Origin: Spirosoma utsteinense | Lineage (GTDB): Bacteria; Bacteroidota; Bacteroidia; Cytophagales; Spirosomataceae | DNA: 64,000 nucleotides | Direction: 5' to 3' | Assembly (NCBI RefSeq): GCF_014282275.1 | Contig: NZ_VFIA01000023.1 | Span: 35,959 to 99,958, forward strand | In this document: piece after piece, positions 1 to 9,442 of the stretch | Position numbering within the stretch: position 1 is the first letter of the stretch | Layout: each line of letters starts with the position of its first letter | Notes under the pieces: model-generated | What the model was told of the DNA's origin: nothing | What the model saw: only the letters and a program-made list of their open reading frames with translations | Databases searched by the model: none | Translations under genes and position numbers: made by a program

Positions 1-2
1 CC

Positions 3-419
3 CACGAACTGAAAATTCGAAGAACAATGCTGGTGAGCCACCAGGTCATGGGTTTTGTTACGCTGGCGGGATTTGTGGCCCAGGGTATCGTCGGCGCTCA
101 ACTGTACCATGCCACGGGAGATCGGTATCGCCAGTTGCTGGATGTGCATAGTGCGCTGGCGGCCGGGGTAAACATCACCTACGCAACAACGGCCCTGCTG
201 TCGCTGACGGCACCGCCCAAAATGCTGTCCGAACGCCGGGGCTACAGCTCCATCAAGCTCCATAAATACCTGGCCGTAGCCCACATCGCCGGTATGATTG
301 CGACGAACGTGCTGGCGGGTATGCTCGAATCTAATGCTGAACTCAAGCCCTACCACCGGGCTGCGGCTTACTTCACCTTCGGCGCGTTTGCCTTATCGAT
401 CATTGCCATAAAATTTTGA
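3..419 (+). CDS. Cytochrome b561-like small membrane protein, 5' truncated
   Basis: The reading frame is open to the left window edge, so the gene probably starts upstream; the first ATG in the window is at 27. About 138 residues are visible, with four hydrophobic stretches and regularly placed histidines (SHQVMG, VHSALA, LHKYLAVAH, PYHRAA) that could bind b-type haem across a four-helix bundle. It ends 4 bp before a YceI gene. A b561-YceI pairing is known from Escherichia coli (yceJ-yceI), which supports an electron-transfer membrane protein. No haem ligand can be proved from sequence alone, and a generic DUF membrane protein remains possible. Confidence 0.6.
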   Translation, partial: HELKIRRTMLVSHQVMGFVTLAGFVAQGIVGAQLYHATGDRYRQLLDVHSALAAGVNITYATTALLSLTAPPKMLSERRGYSSIKLHKYLAVAHIAGMIATNVLAGMLESNAELKPYHRAAAYFTFGAFALSIIAIKF

Positions 420-423
420 TTCC

Positions 424-1032
424 ATGCGATACATCATTCTTTTAGTAAGTCTGGTGGCTACCTTGCCCAGCCTTGCCGGTTCGCCTGCGGCAGGCGTTCC
501 TGCCGCAGGAACGCCTGCCGCAGGCCGCACGAAACTGGTGATCGACAAAACCCGGTCAACGGCAACTTATACCATGAAACACCCGATGCATACCTGGGAT
601 GGCGTGAGCCGGGATGTGAACGGTGCGTTAATTTATAACGCCGATACAAAGCAGATCGAAAATGTGGCCATTGTGGTTAAAGTGGCCAGCTTCGACACGA
701 AAAATGCCAATCGGGACTCCCACGCTATCGAAGTGCTGGATGGCATTAAGTACCCGACGGTATCGTTTACAGCGCAGGATATTCGGTCCAATCCCGACGG
801 AACACTGGCCATAGTGGGTAAGCTGACGTTTCATGGCGTAACCCGGCCATTGACCATCCAGGCAACCCGGCAGGAAACCACGGATGGGTTCCGGGTCGAG
901 GGCACGTTCCCCATCAGCCTGACGGATTACCAGATCGAGAAGCCCTCGCTGATGATGGTACCGGTGGAAGATGTGATGACGATGAAGTTCAATCTGGCCT
1001 TTAAACAGGTAACCCCCCTGGTGAGCCCGTAG
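424..1032 (+). CDS. YceI-family periplasmic lipocalin-like protein
   Basis: A 202-residue protein with a signal peptide (residues 1-18) followed by a YceI domain from about residue 36 to 195. The domain is recognisable from the strand pattern IDKTRSTATYTMKHP, SFDTKNANRDSHAIEVLD, YPTVSFTAQDI and GKLTFHGVTRPL. YceI proteins are periplasmic beta-barrels that bind isoprenoid-type lipids. The gene follows the b561-like gene by 4 bp, suggesting one operon. Residues 20-34 read as three near-copies of PAAG and are encoded by a palindromic DNA repeat, so this linker looks like a repeat insertion between the signal peptide and the mature domain. Confidence 0.88.
   Translation: MRYIILLVSLVATLPSLAGSPAAGVPAAGTPAAGRTKLVIDKTRSTATYTMKHPMHTWDGVSRDVNGALIYNADTKQIENVAIVVKVASFDTKNANRDSHAIEVLDGIKYPTVSFTAQDIRSNPDGTLAIVGKLTFHGVTRPLTIQATRQETTDGFRVEGTFPISLTDYQIEKPSLMMVPVEDVMTMKFNLAFKQVTPLVSP
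483..525. repeat. 43-nt palindrome inside the YceI coding sequence
   Basis: Two 21-nt arms are perfect reverse complements around one central base at 504. The arms are built from the 11-mer CCTGCGGCAGG or its complement, spaced by CGTTC/GAACG. The element lies in frame and encodes the PAAG-rich linker right after the signal peptide. It resembles a REP-type element that has landed in a coding region without breaking the frame. Confidence 0.85.
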
Positions 1033-1062
1033 CCCGAATTAGGCCGCTTTGGCCCAGTTCAC

Positions 1063-1362
1063 TTACAAGCTCTGTTCCTGATTGAGTGGACTGCGGTATT
1101 GACGGAGTTGCCTGTTGCGCTGCCGGAACCGAACGATCCCGACTCCCAGCAGGATAAGGCCCATCGGAATGAAGGTAAGGAAGAGGATGCGCAGCAGGGT
1201 TGAATCCAGGTACTGACCGAAGCCGGTGCCACTCACGATCAGACCGAGGGCCGCCCGCCCATAAGCCAGCAACGTACGTTCATTGGCCAGCCTCGTGCGG
1301 TCGGCGGCCAGTTGTTCGGTCAGGGTCCAGGGTAATTTGTTCGGGGCATTCAGCTCGTTCAT
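1063..1362 (-). CDS. DUF202 (YidH-type) membrane protein
   Basis: A 99-residue protein. The motif AADRTRLANERTLLAYGR near residues 19-36 is the hallmark of DUF202, followed by two membrane helices (about 37-57 and 59-78) and a basic tail RFRQRNRQLRQYR. Function in the family is unknown. It is convergent with the YceI gene and sits 36 bp downstream of the histidine kinase gene on the same strand, so it may be read through from the two-component operon. Confidence 0.85.
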   Translation of the reverse strand: MNELNAPNKLPWTLTEQLAADRTRLANERTLLAYGRAALGLIVSGTGFGQYLDSTLLRILFLTFIPMGLILLGVGIVRFRQRNRQLRQYRSPLNQEQSL

Positions 1363-1398
1363 GGCTAGTAAACCGCAATGGCGTGAGGGTGGTTTATT

Positions 1399-2766
1399 CT
1401 ATAGAGGTCGCGTTGGTAAGCGCAGGGAGGCTACCGTGCCTGCATCGGGCGGGGAGCTTAACGTCAGCTGGCCCTGATGCAGGTCAATGATTTTTTTGGA
1501 CAACGTCAGGCCAAGACCGAAACCGTAAATCCGTCCGACGTTTTCGGCCCGCATCATCGGCAGGAAAACGTTGGTTAGCTGAGCGTGGGGAATACCGATG
1601 CCCTGATCTGTGACATCGATTACGATCCAGGCCGACTCATACTGTACCCGGACGGATATCGGTTTGAAGGACGAGTATTTGGCCGCATTGTCCATAATGT
1701 TGATCAACGCGGTGCGGAGTAATGTGGCGTTGCCGATAAGCCGGAACACGGAACTCTGCTCGGTAAACTCATCGGTGAGTTGCAATTCGATGTCCTGCTG
1801 GGGGTACTTTTCCTTGAAATAGGTCACCGTATCCAGAATGGTATCAACCACATTGACGTCCTCCATCAGCTGGGTGGCTTTCAGCCCTTCGACCTCCGCC
1901 AGCCGCAGCAGGGAATTGGCCAGGTCAATGGCACCTTCCAGCCGGCTCAGGGCCTGTTCCATACTCTGACGTACAACCGACAGCTCCTGGTCGTAAGCCA
2001 GCGATGTTTCCAGCATGCCTTTAACCACCGTCAGGGGTGTACGGATTTCGTGAGAGGCATAGGCCACGAAGTTTTCCTGACTCGCAGCCAGTTGCTGAAG
2101 ATTACCCAGCAGCTGGTTGAACGAGACGGCCAGATAGCTTGCTTCGTCCGGGTTTTTGCCCTCAATGAGTCGAAACGAAAAATCATTGACCGTTGCTGAA
2201 TCCAACTGGCTGATCAACTGATCGAACGGGCGCATGGCCCGTCGGGCAAACAAGAAACCGACAAGGGCGATAACCATCAGTAACAGCACGTTGCCCACCG
2301 TCAGGATAAGGCGCAGGTTTCGGCTGGTTTGCCGCCCGGCCAGATCATAGGCGGTAATTACGGCAACATACCGCCTGTTCTGACTTGCAAACGACAGGGC
2401 AACGCCTTCTTTAAGTTCTTCCCACTGGCGGCTTTTATAGGTGAAATAAACTTCCTCCTGCCGGGCCCTGCTCAGCAGTTCCTTCGTTAGCTGATAATCG
2501 TCCGGGCCGGACGACGAATAGAACCGGCGATTCAGCGTGTCGAACAGCGACTCATGCTGCTCGGGCAGGGTTAGGTAATTGTAGCGCAGGAATTCCTGGC
2601 GATCCCGGAGGTAGAGCTGTGCCGACAGCGCCCGTCGCTGAAGCCGGGTTCGCATCTGGGTCCGCCGGTAGGACTCGTAGGTCTGGTAAATAAACAGCGA
2701 AAACAACAGCAGCAGCGCGGCTACCAGAACCCCGAAACCGACCGTTATCTTCTGCTTGATACTCAT
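1399..2766 (-). CDS. Two-component sensor histidine kinase (HAMP-HisKA-HATPase)
   Basis: 455 residues. Membrane helices at about 8-28 and 152-174 enclose an extracytoplasmic sensor of roughly 120 residues, followed by HAMP, a HisKA domain with the phospho-acceptor histidine in YASHEIRTPL, and a HATPase domain with N box (INIMDNAAKYS), G1 (VTDQGIGIP) and G2 (GFGLGLTLSKK). Its ATG overlaps the stop of the upstream response regulator gene by 4 bp (ATGA), so the two are translationally coupled. Divergent placement against the efflux operon suggests that it controls export of metals or toxic compounds; the signal is not visible. Confidence 0.92.
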   Translation of the reverse strand: MSIKQKITVGFGVLVAALLLLFSLFIYQTYESYRRTQMRTRLQRRALSAQLYLRDRQEFLRYNYLTLPEQHESLFDTLNRRFYSSSGPDDYQLTKELLSRARQEEVYFTYKSRQWEELKEGVALSFASQNRRYVAVITAYDLAGRQTSRNLRLILTVGNVLLLMVIALVGFLFARRAMRPFDQLISQLDSATVNDFSFRLIEGKNPDEASYLAVSFNQLLGNLQQLAASQENFVAYASHEIRTPLTVVKGMLETSLAYDQELSVVRQSMEQALSRLEGAIDLANSLLRLAEVEGLKATQLMEDVNVVDTILDTVTYFKEKYPQQDIELQLTDEFTEQSSVFRLIGNATLLRTALINIMDNAAKYSSFKPISVRVQYESAWIVIDVTDQGIGIPHAQLTNVFLPMMRAENVGRIYGFGLGLTLSKKIIDLHQGQLTLSSPPDAGTVASLRLPTRPL

Positions 2767-3440
2767 GGCTCGGCGCGCAGCATATACCCCACACCAAATA
2801 CCGTATGCAGCAGTTTAGGCTCGACGTGATCGATTTTACGGCGTAAATAGTTGATGTACACATCGACGACGTTGGTGTTCGTGTTGAAATGGACATCCCA
2901 GACATTTTCCAGCAGATCGACCCGATTCACCACCTTCCCCTGGTTGACGATCAAATATTCGAGCAGGGCATACTCGCGGGCGGTGAGGGTGACGCGTTGG
3001 CCCGCCCGCCATACCTGATGGGACTCGGTATCGACAGTCAGGTCGAGGAGTTCGAGCCGTTTGGCCATGGGTGCGCGGGAGGGATGCCGACGGGCCAGGG
3101 CTTTCAGCCGGAATACCAGCTCTTTGAACGCAAACGGCTTGGCCAGGTAATCGTCGGCACCCGATTCAAACCCCAGCACCTTGCTGTCGAGGCTTCCCAG
3201 GGCTGTCAGCATGATAACCGGAATAGCCGGCCAGTTCACTTTGATAAATCGACACAGGTCATACCCGTTCATGCCCGGCATATTGATGTCCAGCACCACC
3301 ACGTCGAATTGTCGCTCGTTGATCATGGATCGGCCGATAATGCCGTCGAACGCCACCGATACGCCAATTCCTTCCGAGACCAGGCCTTTCTGAATGAACT
3401 GCGTTAGTTCAACATCATCTTCAACGACTAGTACCTGCAT
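2763..3440 (-). CDS. OmpR/PhoB-family response regulator
   Basis: 225 residues. The receiver domain has acidic residues D8/D9, phospho-acceptor D51 (VVLDINMPGMNG) and the TAL and KPF motifs. The C-terminal winged helix shows RVTLTAREYALLEYL and TVFGVGYMLR. It is the partner of the kinase that overlaps its 3' end. Its start lies 179 bp from that of the TolC gene on the other strand, so the shared intergenic region is the natural place for it to bind and regulate both itself and the efflux operon. Confidence 0.93.
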   Translation of the reverse strand: MQVLVVEDDVELTQFIQKGLVSEGIGVSVAFDGIIGRSMINERQFDVVVLDINMPGMNGYDLCRFIKVNWPAIPVIMLTALGSLDSKVLGFESGADDYLAKPFAFKELVFRLKALARRHPSRAPMAKRLELLDLTVDTESHQVWRAGQRVTLTAREYALLEYLIVNQGKVVNRVDLLENVWDVHFNTNTNVVDVYINYLRRKIDHVEPKLLHTVFGVGYMLRAEP

Positions 3441-3506
3441 AACTGTACGTGAATTACGGGTTCGAAAATACAGCCTAAGTGGCTATCGGTCGAGACCGTC
3501 TGATCA

Positions 3507-3549
3507 CTCTAATCAGATTGTAATAAGTCTCTCACCAATCTCTAATGAG
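3507..3549 (+). promoter_or_regulatory. Candidate response-regulator direct repeat
   Basis: The 10-mers CTCTAATCAG (3507-3516) and CTCTAATGAG (3540-3549) match at 9 of 10 positions and start 33 bp apart, about three helical turns. They lie in the intergenic region between the divergent regulator and efflux genes. OmpR-family proteins usually bind direct repeats, often spaced nearer 10-11 bp, so this is only a suggestion. Confidence 0.35.
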
Positions 3550-3619
3550 TCAACTGGTTATTTTGGTATTGGTTGATCCAAAGCCGGTCGGCCACAGGTA
3601 CTCAACGGTTTGTTCAGCT

Positions 3620-5008
3620 ATGCCCAGAATTGCTCGGTGTTATCTTGTTTGGATTAGTCTTTTTGGCTGTATCGGCTGCGCCCTGGTTTCTGCATCAGCG
3701 CAGGTGTTGACGATGGAAAGCGCTATCGACGCGTCCTTTGCCCAATACCCTACGCTGGCTGCCCGGCGGTCGGCGCTGGAAGCGATTCGGGCCAATGCCC
3801 AGGTCGTTCGCGACAACCGGTTGCCCAATGTACGGGTACACGACCAGATCAACGTGGGTACCGCCAATGGCCTGTCGGGTTCTTATTTCTCTCTCGGCCT
3901 GATCGTGCCTACTTCAGGCGGTCGCCGGCCCGGGAACTACGGCGATCTGGCATCGGGAAATATAGCGCTGGCCAGTGCCGACTGGGAGGTTTTTAACTTC
4001 GGTCGGTTTACGGCCGAGGACCAGCTCATTCGGGCCGATGTGGGCGTCGGCGAAGCGGGCCTGGAACGGGAACAGTTCGAACTACGTCAGACCGTTATTC
4101 GCACGTATCTGGACTTGTTCTGGACGGAGCAGAGCCTCTTTATTGAGGAGCGTAACCTGGCCCGGGTCGACACGGTACGGCGGATTATTGGCAACCTGGT
4201 CCGTAACGGGATCAGGCCGGGGCTGGATTCCTCGCTGGCCAATGTGGCGTTCTCCCGGGCGCGACTGGCTTACCTGCGGATGCAGGAAGAACGTCAGCGG
4301 GCCCAGGTGCAGCTCGCCACACTAACGGGGCGTCCTGTTGAACAGATCGCGATCGACACTACGTTTCAAATCGAACCTTTGCTGATTCCGGTTGCGGTTT
4401 CCGTTGCGGTACCGGGCCATCCATTGCTGCGTCTACAGGAGCGACTCGTTACCCGGCAAGCGGCCGAGATTGCGACGATCCGGAAGTCGGCGCTGCCAAG
4501 GGTGTCGTTGCTGGCCTCGGCCTGGGCGCGTGGCACGAGTCTGGACATTGAAAATAATTTCGGCCCTGTGGCCTCGGGCCTAGGCTATAGCCGCACTAAT
4601 TACCTGCTGGGGGTGGCGGCTACAGTAAACCTGATGGATTTCAGGCGGGCCGCTAGCCGCACCCGGCTCCAGCGGTTCCGCGTAGAAGAGGCCCGTAGCC
4701 AACTGGCGCTGGCCCAACTACAGATACAGAATGCGCTCGGCATCGCTGATGCGCAGCTGACCGTTGTTCAGACCCAGCTGGCCGAACTGCCCCTGGTCAT
4801 TCGGTCGGCTCAGGACGCCTACAACCAGCGCCTGTCGCTCTATAACAATGGCCTGGAAACGATCCTGAGCCTGACCGATGCGTTGACGCTGCTTACTACC
4901 GTAGAAAAGGAAGCGGTGCAGACCCGGATGCAGGCTGTCCGGCTCCGGTTCCAGCGTGCCCAGGCGACCAATGATTTCGACACGTTTTATGCGCTCTTCC
5001 GACGCTAG
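3620..5008 (+). CDS. TolC-family outer-membrane efflux protein
   Basis: The start is placed at the ATG at 3620 because it opens a proper signal peptide (MPRIARCYLVWISLFGC, cleavage near SASA-Q); the frame is open further upstream to 3545 but that stretch is not signal-like. About 462 residues with the duplicated alpha-hairpin layout of TolC proteins: ESAIDASFAQYPTLAARRSA near the start, long helical repeats, and a C-terminal half beginning GHPLLRLQERLVTRQAAEI. It forms the outer-membrane channel of the tripartite pump encoded with the next two genes, which follow at 21 bp and 4 bp spacing. Confidence 0.9.
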   Translation: MPRIARCYLVWISLFGCIGCALVSASAQVLTMESAIDASFAQYPTLAARRSALEAIRANAQVVRDNRLPNVRVHDQINVGTANGLSGSYFSLGLIVPTSGGRRPGNYGDLASGNIALASADWEVFNFGRFTAEDQLIRADVGVGEAGLEREQFELRQTVIRTYLDLFWTEQSLFIEERNLARVDTVRRIIGNLVRNGIRPGLDSSLANVAFSRARLAYLRMQEERQRAQVQLATLTGRPVEQIAIDTTFQIEPLLIPVAVSVAVPGHPLLRLQERLVTRQAAEIATIRKSALPRVSLLASAWARGTSLDIENNFGPVASGLGYSRTNYLLGVAATVNLMDFRRAASRTRLQRFRVEEARSQLALAQLQIQNALGIADAQLTVVQTQLAELPLVIRSAQDAYNQRLSLYNNGLETILSLTDALTLLTTVEKEAVQTRMQAVRLRFQRAQATNDFDTFYALFRR

Positions 5009-5029
5009 CTCATCCTAAACCACCTGCCC

Positions 5030-8000
5030 ATGTCTTTATTATCAACGTCGTTGAAACGACCCATTTCGGTGCTGGTGCTGGTAGCCGGGATGGTTGCGTT
5101 TTCGGTTATGGCGGCCCTGCGGATTCCCATCGATATTTTTCCGCGTCTGAATTCGCCGATGATCTATGTGATCGAGCCTTATGGCGGCATGTCGCCGGCC
5201 CAGATGGAAGGTTTCTTTGCGACCCGGATGCAGGATCAGTTTCTGTACATCGGCGGTGTTCAGGAAATTTCGAGTCGCAACGTTCAGGGGTTGACTATTG
5301 TGAAACTGGCTTTTTACGAAGGCTCCGACATGGCTCAGGCTGCGGCTGAGGTAGCCATTCAGGTAAACCGGGCCATGAAGTTTTTCCCACCGGGGGCCCT
5401 GCCTCCGCAGGTTGTCCGCTACGATGCGTCGTCGGTGCCGATCGGTGATCTGGTATTTTCGAGCAAGACGCGTTCGCTCAAGGAAATTCATGAACTGGCC
5501 GTGACGCGTATCCGGCCGCTGTTCTCAACGGTGCCGGGCCTGACGGCCCCGCCCCCGATCGGTACGAATTCGCGCACGGTGGTCATTAACCTGGACCCTG
5601 GTAAGATCCGCAGTATGAACATCTCGCCCGATGAGGTTGTAAAAGCGCTGGCGGCCAACAACGCCATGACGCCTTCCGGTAATATCCGGGTTGGCAATAC
5701 AACCTACATCACGACGCTTAATTCGCTGGAAGATCAGGTGGCCGACTTTGGCCGTATTCCGGTCATTACCGATGGTCACCGCACTATATTCCTGAGCGAC
5801 GTAGCCACCGTGCAGGATGGCTCCGACGTGACATCAGGCTATGCGCTGGTCAACGGAAGCCGGTCGTCGTATATACCCGTCGTTAAAACGGCCGATGCCT
5901 CAACCTGGGACGTGGTTACGCGGCTGAAAGCGAAACTGCCGGAAATGCGGAGCCTGCTCCCCGAAGATATCGAAGTGAATTACGAATTCGACCAGTCGGT
6001 CTTCGTGATCAACGCTGTTGAGAGTCTGCTCTTCGAAGGGGGGCTGGGTGCCATCCTGACGGGGCTGATGGTACTGCTGTTTCTGGGCGACTGGCGCTCG
6101 TCGCTGATCGTCATCATTACTATTCCTGTTTCGATCATAGCCGCCGTGCTGGGCCTTAGTCTGGCCGGGCAAACGATCAACATCATGACATTGTCGGGGC
6201 TGGCGCTGGCTATCGGGGTACTGGTCGATCAGGCAACGGTAACAATCGAGAATATCCACCAGCACCTGGATATGGGGAAGCCCAAGAAGCAGGCGATTTA
6301 TGATGCCTGCAAAGAAGTAGCCCTGCCTTTATTGCTGATTCTGCTGTGTATTCTGGCCGTATTTGCGCCCTCGTTCATCATGACCGGTGTACCCAGAGCC
6401 ATGTTCCTGCCACTGTCGCTGTCGATCGGGTTTGCGATGACGGTTTCTTATTTTCTGGCACAGAGCCTGGTGCCGATACTGGCCAACTGGCTTATGAAAG
6501 ACCACGTTCACAAGCCGGCACATACCGAAACGAAACCAGGGTTTTTCGATCGGATACGCAACCGGTTTGTTCAACAGACCAGGCGGTTGCTGCATCATAA
6601 CAAGCTGCTTATTGGTCTTTATTTTGTGGGTATTCTGGCGCTGGCGGGCACTGGCTTTGTGCTGATCGGTAAAGACATGCTGCCCGTGACCAACTCGGGT
6701 CAGATGGTGATCCGGATGAAAACACCCGATGGCACCCGGCTCGAACGAACGGAGGAGCGGGTGAGCGAACTGCTCGCCCTCGTCGATGAGGTATCGGGTG
6801 GTAATCTGGCTGTTTCGTCGGCCTATGTGGGTGTGGTGCCTACCAACTATGCCACGTCCAATCTCTACGTGAGTACTACCGGCACCAACGATGCGGTTAT
6901 CAAAGTGGCACTGACCGAGGGTTTTCACACCAACATACAGGACCTCAAAGAGCGTATTCGTGATGCTGTTCGTGCCCGGCTGCCCGACCTCACCCTGTCG
7001 TTCGAGCCCGCCGACCTTACCGAAAAGCTTATGAGCGGGGGAGCCAGCACACCTATTGAAGTGCAGGTAGCCGGACGCGATATGAAACAGATTGCCGGCT
7101 ACGCCAACAAACTGGTCGACAGTTTAGCCGAAGTTCCCTACCTGCGCGACGTCCGGATTCTCCAGCCACTGAAGTTTCCGGTCATCAACATTACTCTCGA
7201 TCGGCAGAAACTGGCGATGATGGGTTTGAATATCCAGCAGGCCGCCCGCTCCATTACCGCGTCGACCTCATCGAGCCGATATACGGAAAAGAACCAGTGG
7301 CTCGATCAGCAGGCGGCTTATACCTATCAGGTACAGGTGCAGATTCCGGAGTATGATATGCGTAACCTCTCGCAGCTACAGGAGATTCCGCTGGTAGCCG
7401 GACAGTCGCGGCCTGTGCTGGGCGATGTGGCTACGTTCTCGATCGATACGCTGCCCGGCGAGTATGACCGCATTGGTCCCCGGCGGTTTGTAACCGTGTC
7501 GGCCAATGTTCACCACCAGGATCTGGGCACGGCCACGCAGGCGGTGGAAACGACAATTGCCAACCTGGGTGAAGTACCTAAAGGCCTGGTCACCCAGGTG
7601 AAAGGTATGTCGTCGCTGCTGACCGAAACGCTCGATAGTTTACAGCTGGGGCTGGGTATAGCCATTCTGGTTATTTTTCTCTTACTGGCGGCCAACTACC
7701 AATCGTTCAAGCTGTCGTTTGTGGTGCTCAGCACGGTTCCCGCCGTTATCGTAGGCTCTATCGGGCTGTTGCTGTTAACGGGGAGTACGCTCAACCTGCA
7801 ATCGTATATGGGCATTATTATGTCGACGGGGATTTCGGTTGCCAATGCCATCCTGATCGTTACCAATGCCGAGCGGCTGCGGTGGGAGTACCGGAACGTG
7901 AACCGGGCCGCCATCGATAGCGTAGGCCTGCGGCTGCGGCCGGTACTGATGACTTCGTTCGCCATGGTTGCCGGCATGATCCCCATGGCCCTGGGTACGG

Positions 8001-8215
8001 GTGAAGCGGGGGAGCAGGTAGCGCCCCTGGGCCGGGCCGTTATTGGCGGGCTGATTGCTTCCACGCTGGCTGCGCTCTATGTGGTGCCACAGGTGTATGT
8101 GTGGTTGCAGCAAAGCACCGACTACGCCGAACCATCGCTACTGCCGGACGATGAACCTGCCGACCGCCAGCCGCCCGAAGCGCCTGATTATGAACCTCAA
8201 CCTGCTCACTCCTAA
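5030..8215 (+). CDS. RND-family efflux transporter, inner-membrane pump
   Basis: 1061 residues, the usual size for AcrB/CusA relatives, with the duplicated plan of TM helix, periplasmic loop and five-helix bundle. The N-terminus (SLKRPISVLVLVAGMVAF) and the TM4 motif GLALAIGVLVDQATVTIEN are typical. The proton-relay position reads DQ instead of the DD of AcrB, keeping one acidic residue. A C-terminal proline/acidic tail follows the last helix. The pump couples the proton gradient to substrate export. Substrate class (metal or organic) cannot be settled from sequence; the family resembles CzcA/HAE-1 intermediates common in Bacteroidota. Confidence 0.93.
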   Translation: MSLLSTSLKRPISVLVLVAGMVAFSVMAALRIPIDIFPRLNSPMIYVIEPYGGMSPAQMEGFFATRMQDQFLYIGGVQEISSRNVQGLTIVKLAFYEGSDMAQAAAEVAIQVNRAMKFFPPGALPPQVVRYDASSVPIGDLVFSSKTRSLKEIHELAVTRIRPLFSTVPGLTAPPPIGTNSRTVVINLDPGKIRSMNISPDEVVKALAANNAMTPSGNIRVGNTTYITTLNSLEDQVADFGRIPVITDGHRTIFLSDVATVQDGSDVTSGYALVNGSRSSYIPVVKTADASTWDVVTRLKAKLPEMRSLLPEDIEVNYEFDQSVFVINAVESLLFEGGLGAILTGLMVLLFLGDWRSSLIVIITIPVSIIAAVLGLSLAGQTINIMTLSGLALAIGVLVDQATVTIENIHQHLDMGKPKKQAIYDACKEVALPLLLILLCILAVFAPSFIMTGVPRAMFLPLSLSIGFAMTVSYFLAQSLVPILANWLMKDHVHKPAHTETKPGFFDRIRNRFVQQTRRLLHHNKLLIGLYFVGILALAGTGFVLIGKDMLPVTNSGQMVIRMKTPDGTRLERTEERVSELLALVDEVSGGNLAVSSAYVGVVPTNYATSNLYVSTTGTNDAVIKVALTEGFHTNIQDLKERIRDAVRARLPDLTLSFEPADLTEKLMSGGASTPIEVQVAGRDMKQIAGYANKLVDSLAEVPYLRDVRILQPLKFPVINITLDRQKLAMMGLNIQQAARSITASTSSSRYTEKNQWLDQQAAYTYQVQVQIPEYDMRNLSQLQEIPLVAGQSRPVLGDVATFSIDTLPGEYDRIGPRRFVTVSANVHHQDLGTATQAVETTIANLGEVPKGLVTQVKGMSSLLTETLDSLQLGLGIAILVIFLLLAANYQSFKLSFVVLSTVPAVIVGSIGLLLLTGSTLNLQSYMGIIMSTGISVANAILIVTNAERLRWEYRNVNRAAIDSVGLRLRPVLMTSFAMVAGMIPMALGTGEAGEQVAPLGRAVIGGLIASTLAALYVVPQVYVWLQQSTDYAEPSLLPDDEPADRQPPEAPDYEPQPAHS

Positions 8216-8219
8216 GCGC

Positions 8220-9320
8220 ATGAAAATTAGCGGATATTACCATTTACTGGCCTTGCTGGCTGTACATGCCGTTAGCGGCTGCACGTCTTCGGACTCGACC
8301 GAATCAGGTCAGAAAAAGATACCAAAACAAGGCGTCAAGCCGAGTTATCGCATCATGACTGTATCGCGAAAACCCGTTGGGCAGACGGTGCAACTGCCGG
8401 GCGAATTTCAGGCTTATCAGGAGGTTACCATTTATCCCCGCGCCACCGGTTTTGTGGAGCGGGTGCTGGTCGATCGGGGGTCGGCCGTTCGGAAGGGGCA
8501 GGTGCTGATGGTTCTCGATGCGCCTGAAACAGAAGAACGACTCGCGGCTGCCCGTTCCAATACGCTCAAAACCAAGGCGATGCTCGTTGCCAGCCGTGAA
8601 CACTACCGGCGTCTGGTGGCCAGTAACCAGGTGCCCGGTTCCGTATCGGCCCTGGATCTGGAAACGGCGCAGGCGCGGGTTCAGGCCGACAGCGCGTCGA
8701 TGCTGGGGGAGGAGGCTAACTACCGGGCCATGGCCAAACTGAAATCGTACCTCCGGGTGGTGGCTCCGTTCGATGGCTATATCACCGAGCGGAATGTGCA
8801 TCCGGGTGCGCTGGTGGGATCGGGGGCTAAACAGGATCTCCCTATGATGATTCTGCAACAGCAAAACCGGCTGCGACTGGTTGTCGATGTTCCCGAAGCA
8901 TACAGCAGCCAGTTGCGGGAAGGTCAGGTACTGACTTTTAGTGTCAGCGCCATGCCTGGCAAGACCTTTACCGGCAAGATCAGTCGCCGGTCGGGGAGCA
9001 TGAACAAACAGTTTCGCTCAGAAACTGTGGAAATCGATGTTGCCAATAAAGACCGCTCACTCCGGCCGGGCATGTTTGCCGAGATTATTGTGTCGGCGGC
9101 CGGAACGCCCGGTGCGCTGGCGGTGCCGACATCGGCTATCGTGGCCTCAACCGAAGGGCAGTACGTAATTAAGGTCGAGGATGGCCGGGCCCGGAAGGTC
9201 GACGTTCGGCGGGGGCAGGCTTCGGGCGACATGATCGAAGTGTTCGGCGACTTACGCCCAACCGATCAGGTGATCATCAACGCCCGGGAAGATATCAAAG
9301 AAGGCATTGCCGTGCGCTGA
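8220..9320 (+). CDS. RND efflux periplasmic adaptor subunit (lipoprotein)
   Basis: The start is chosen at the ATG at 8220, 4 bp after the pump stop, because it opens a lipoprotein signal (LLALLAVHAVSGC, lipid-modified Cys at residue 21). An upstream in-frame ATG at 8190 lies inside the pump gene. About 366 residues: a biotinyl-lipoyl-like half motif (GFVERVLVDRGSAVRKGQ), an alpha-hairpin, the second lipoyl half (LRVVAPFDGYITERNVHPG), and beta-barrel and membrane-proximal domains. It bridges the pump and the TolC channel. The gene order OMF-RND-MFP is the reverse of the more common adaptor-first order. Confidence 0.92.
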   Translation: MKISGYYHLLALLAVHAVSGCTSSDSTESGQKKIPKQGVKPSYRIMTVSRKPVGQTVQLPGEFQAYQEVTIYPRATGFVERVLVDRGSAVRKGQVLMVLDAPETEERLAAARSNTLKTKAMLVASREHYRRLVASNQVPGSVSALDLETAQARVQADSASMLGEEANYRAMAKLKSYLRVVAPFDGYITERNVHPGALVGSGAKQDLPMMILQQQNRLRLVVDVPEAYSSQLREGQVLTFSVSAMPGKTFTGKISRRSGSMNKQFRSETVEIDVANKDRSLRPGMFAEIIVSAAGTPGALAVPTSAIVASTEGQYVIKVEDGRARKVDVRRGQASGDMIEVFGDLRPTDQVIINAREDIKEGIAVR

Positions 9321-9442
9321 TTGTGACCCGGTGCTTATGCTGCCCGGTTGTCGATCCATTGATCGGATGGAATGCAGCGGTCGTCGGGGGCTTCGATACG
9401 GTTATCAAGGCCGACATACCCAATCAGTAAACAGGAACTCTC

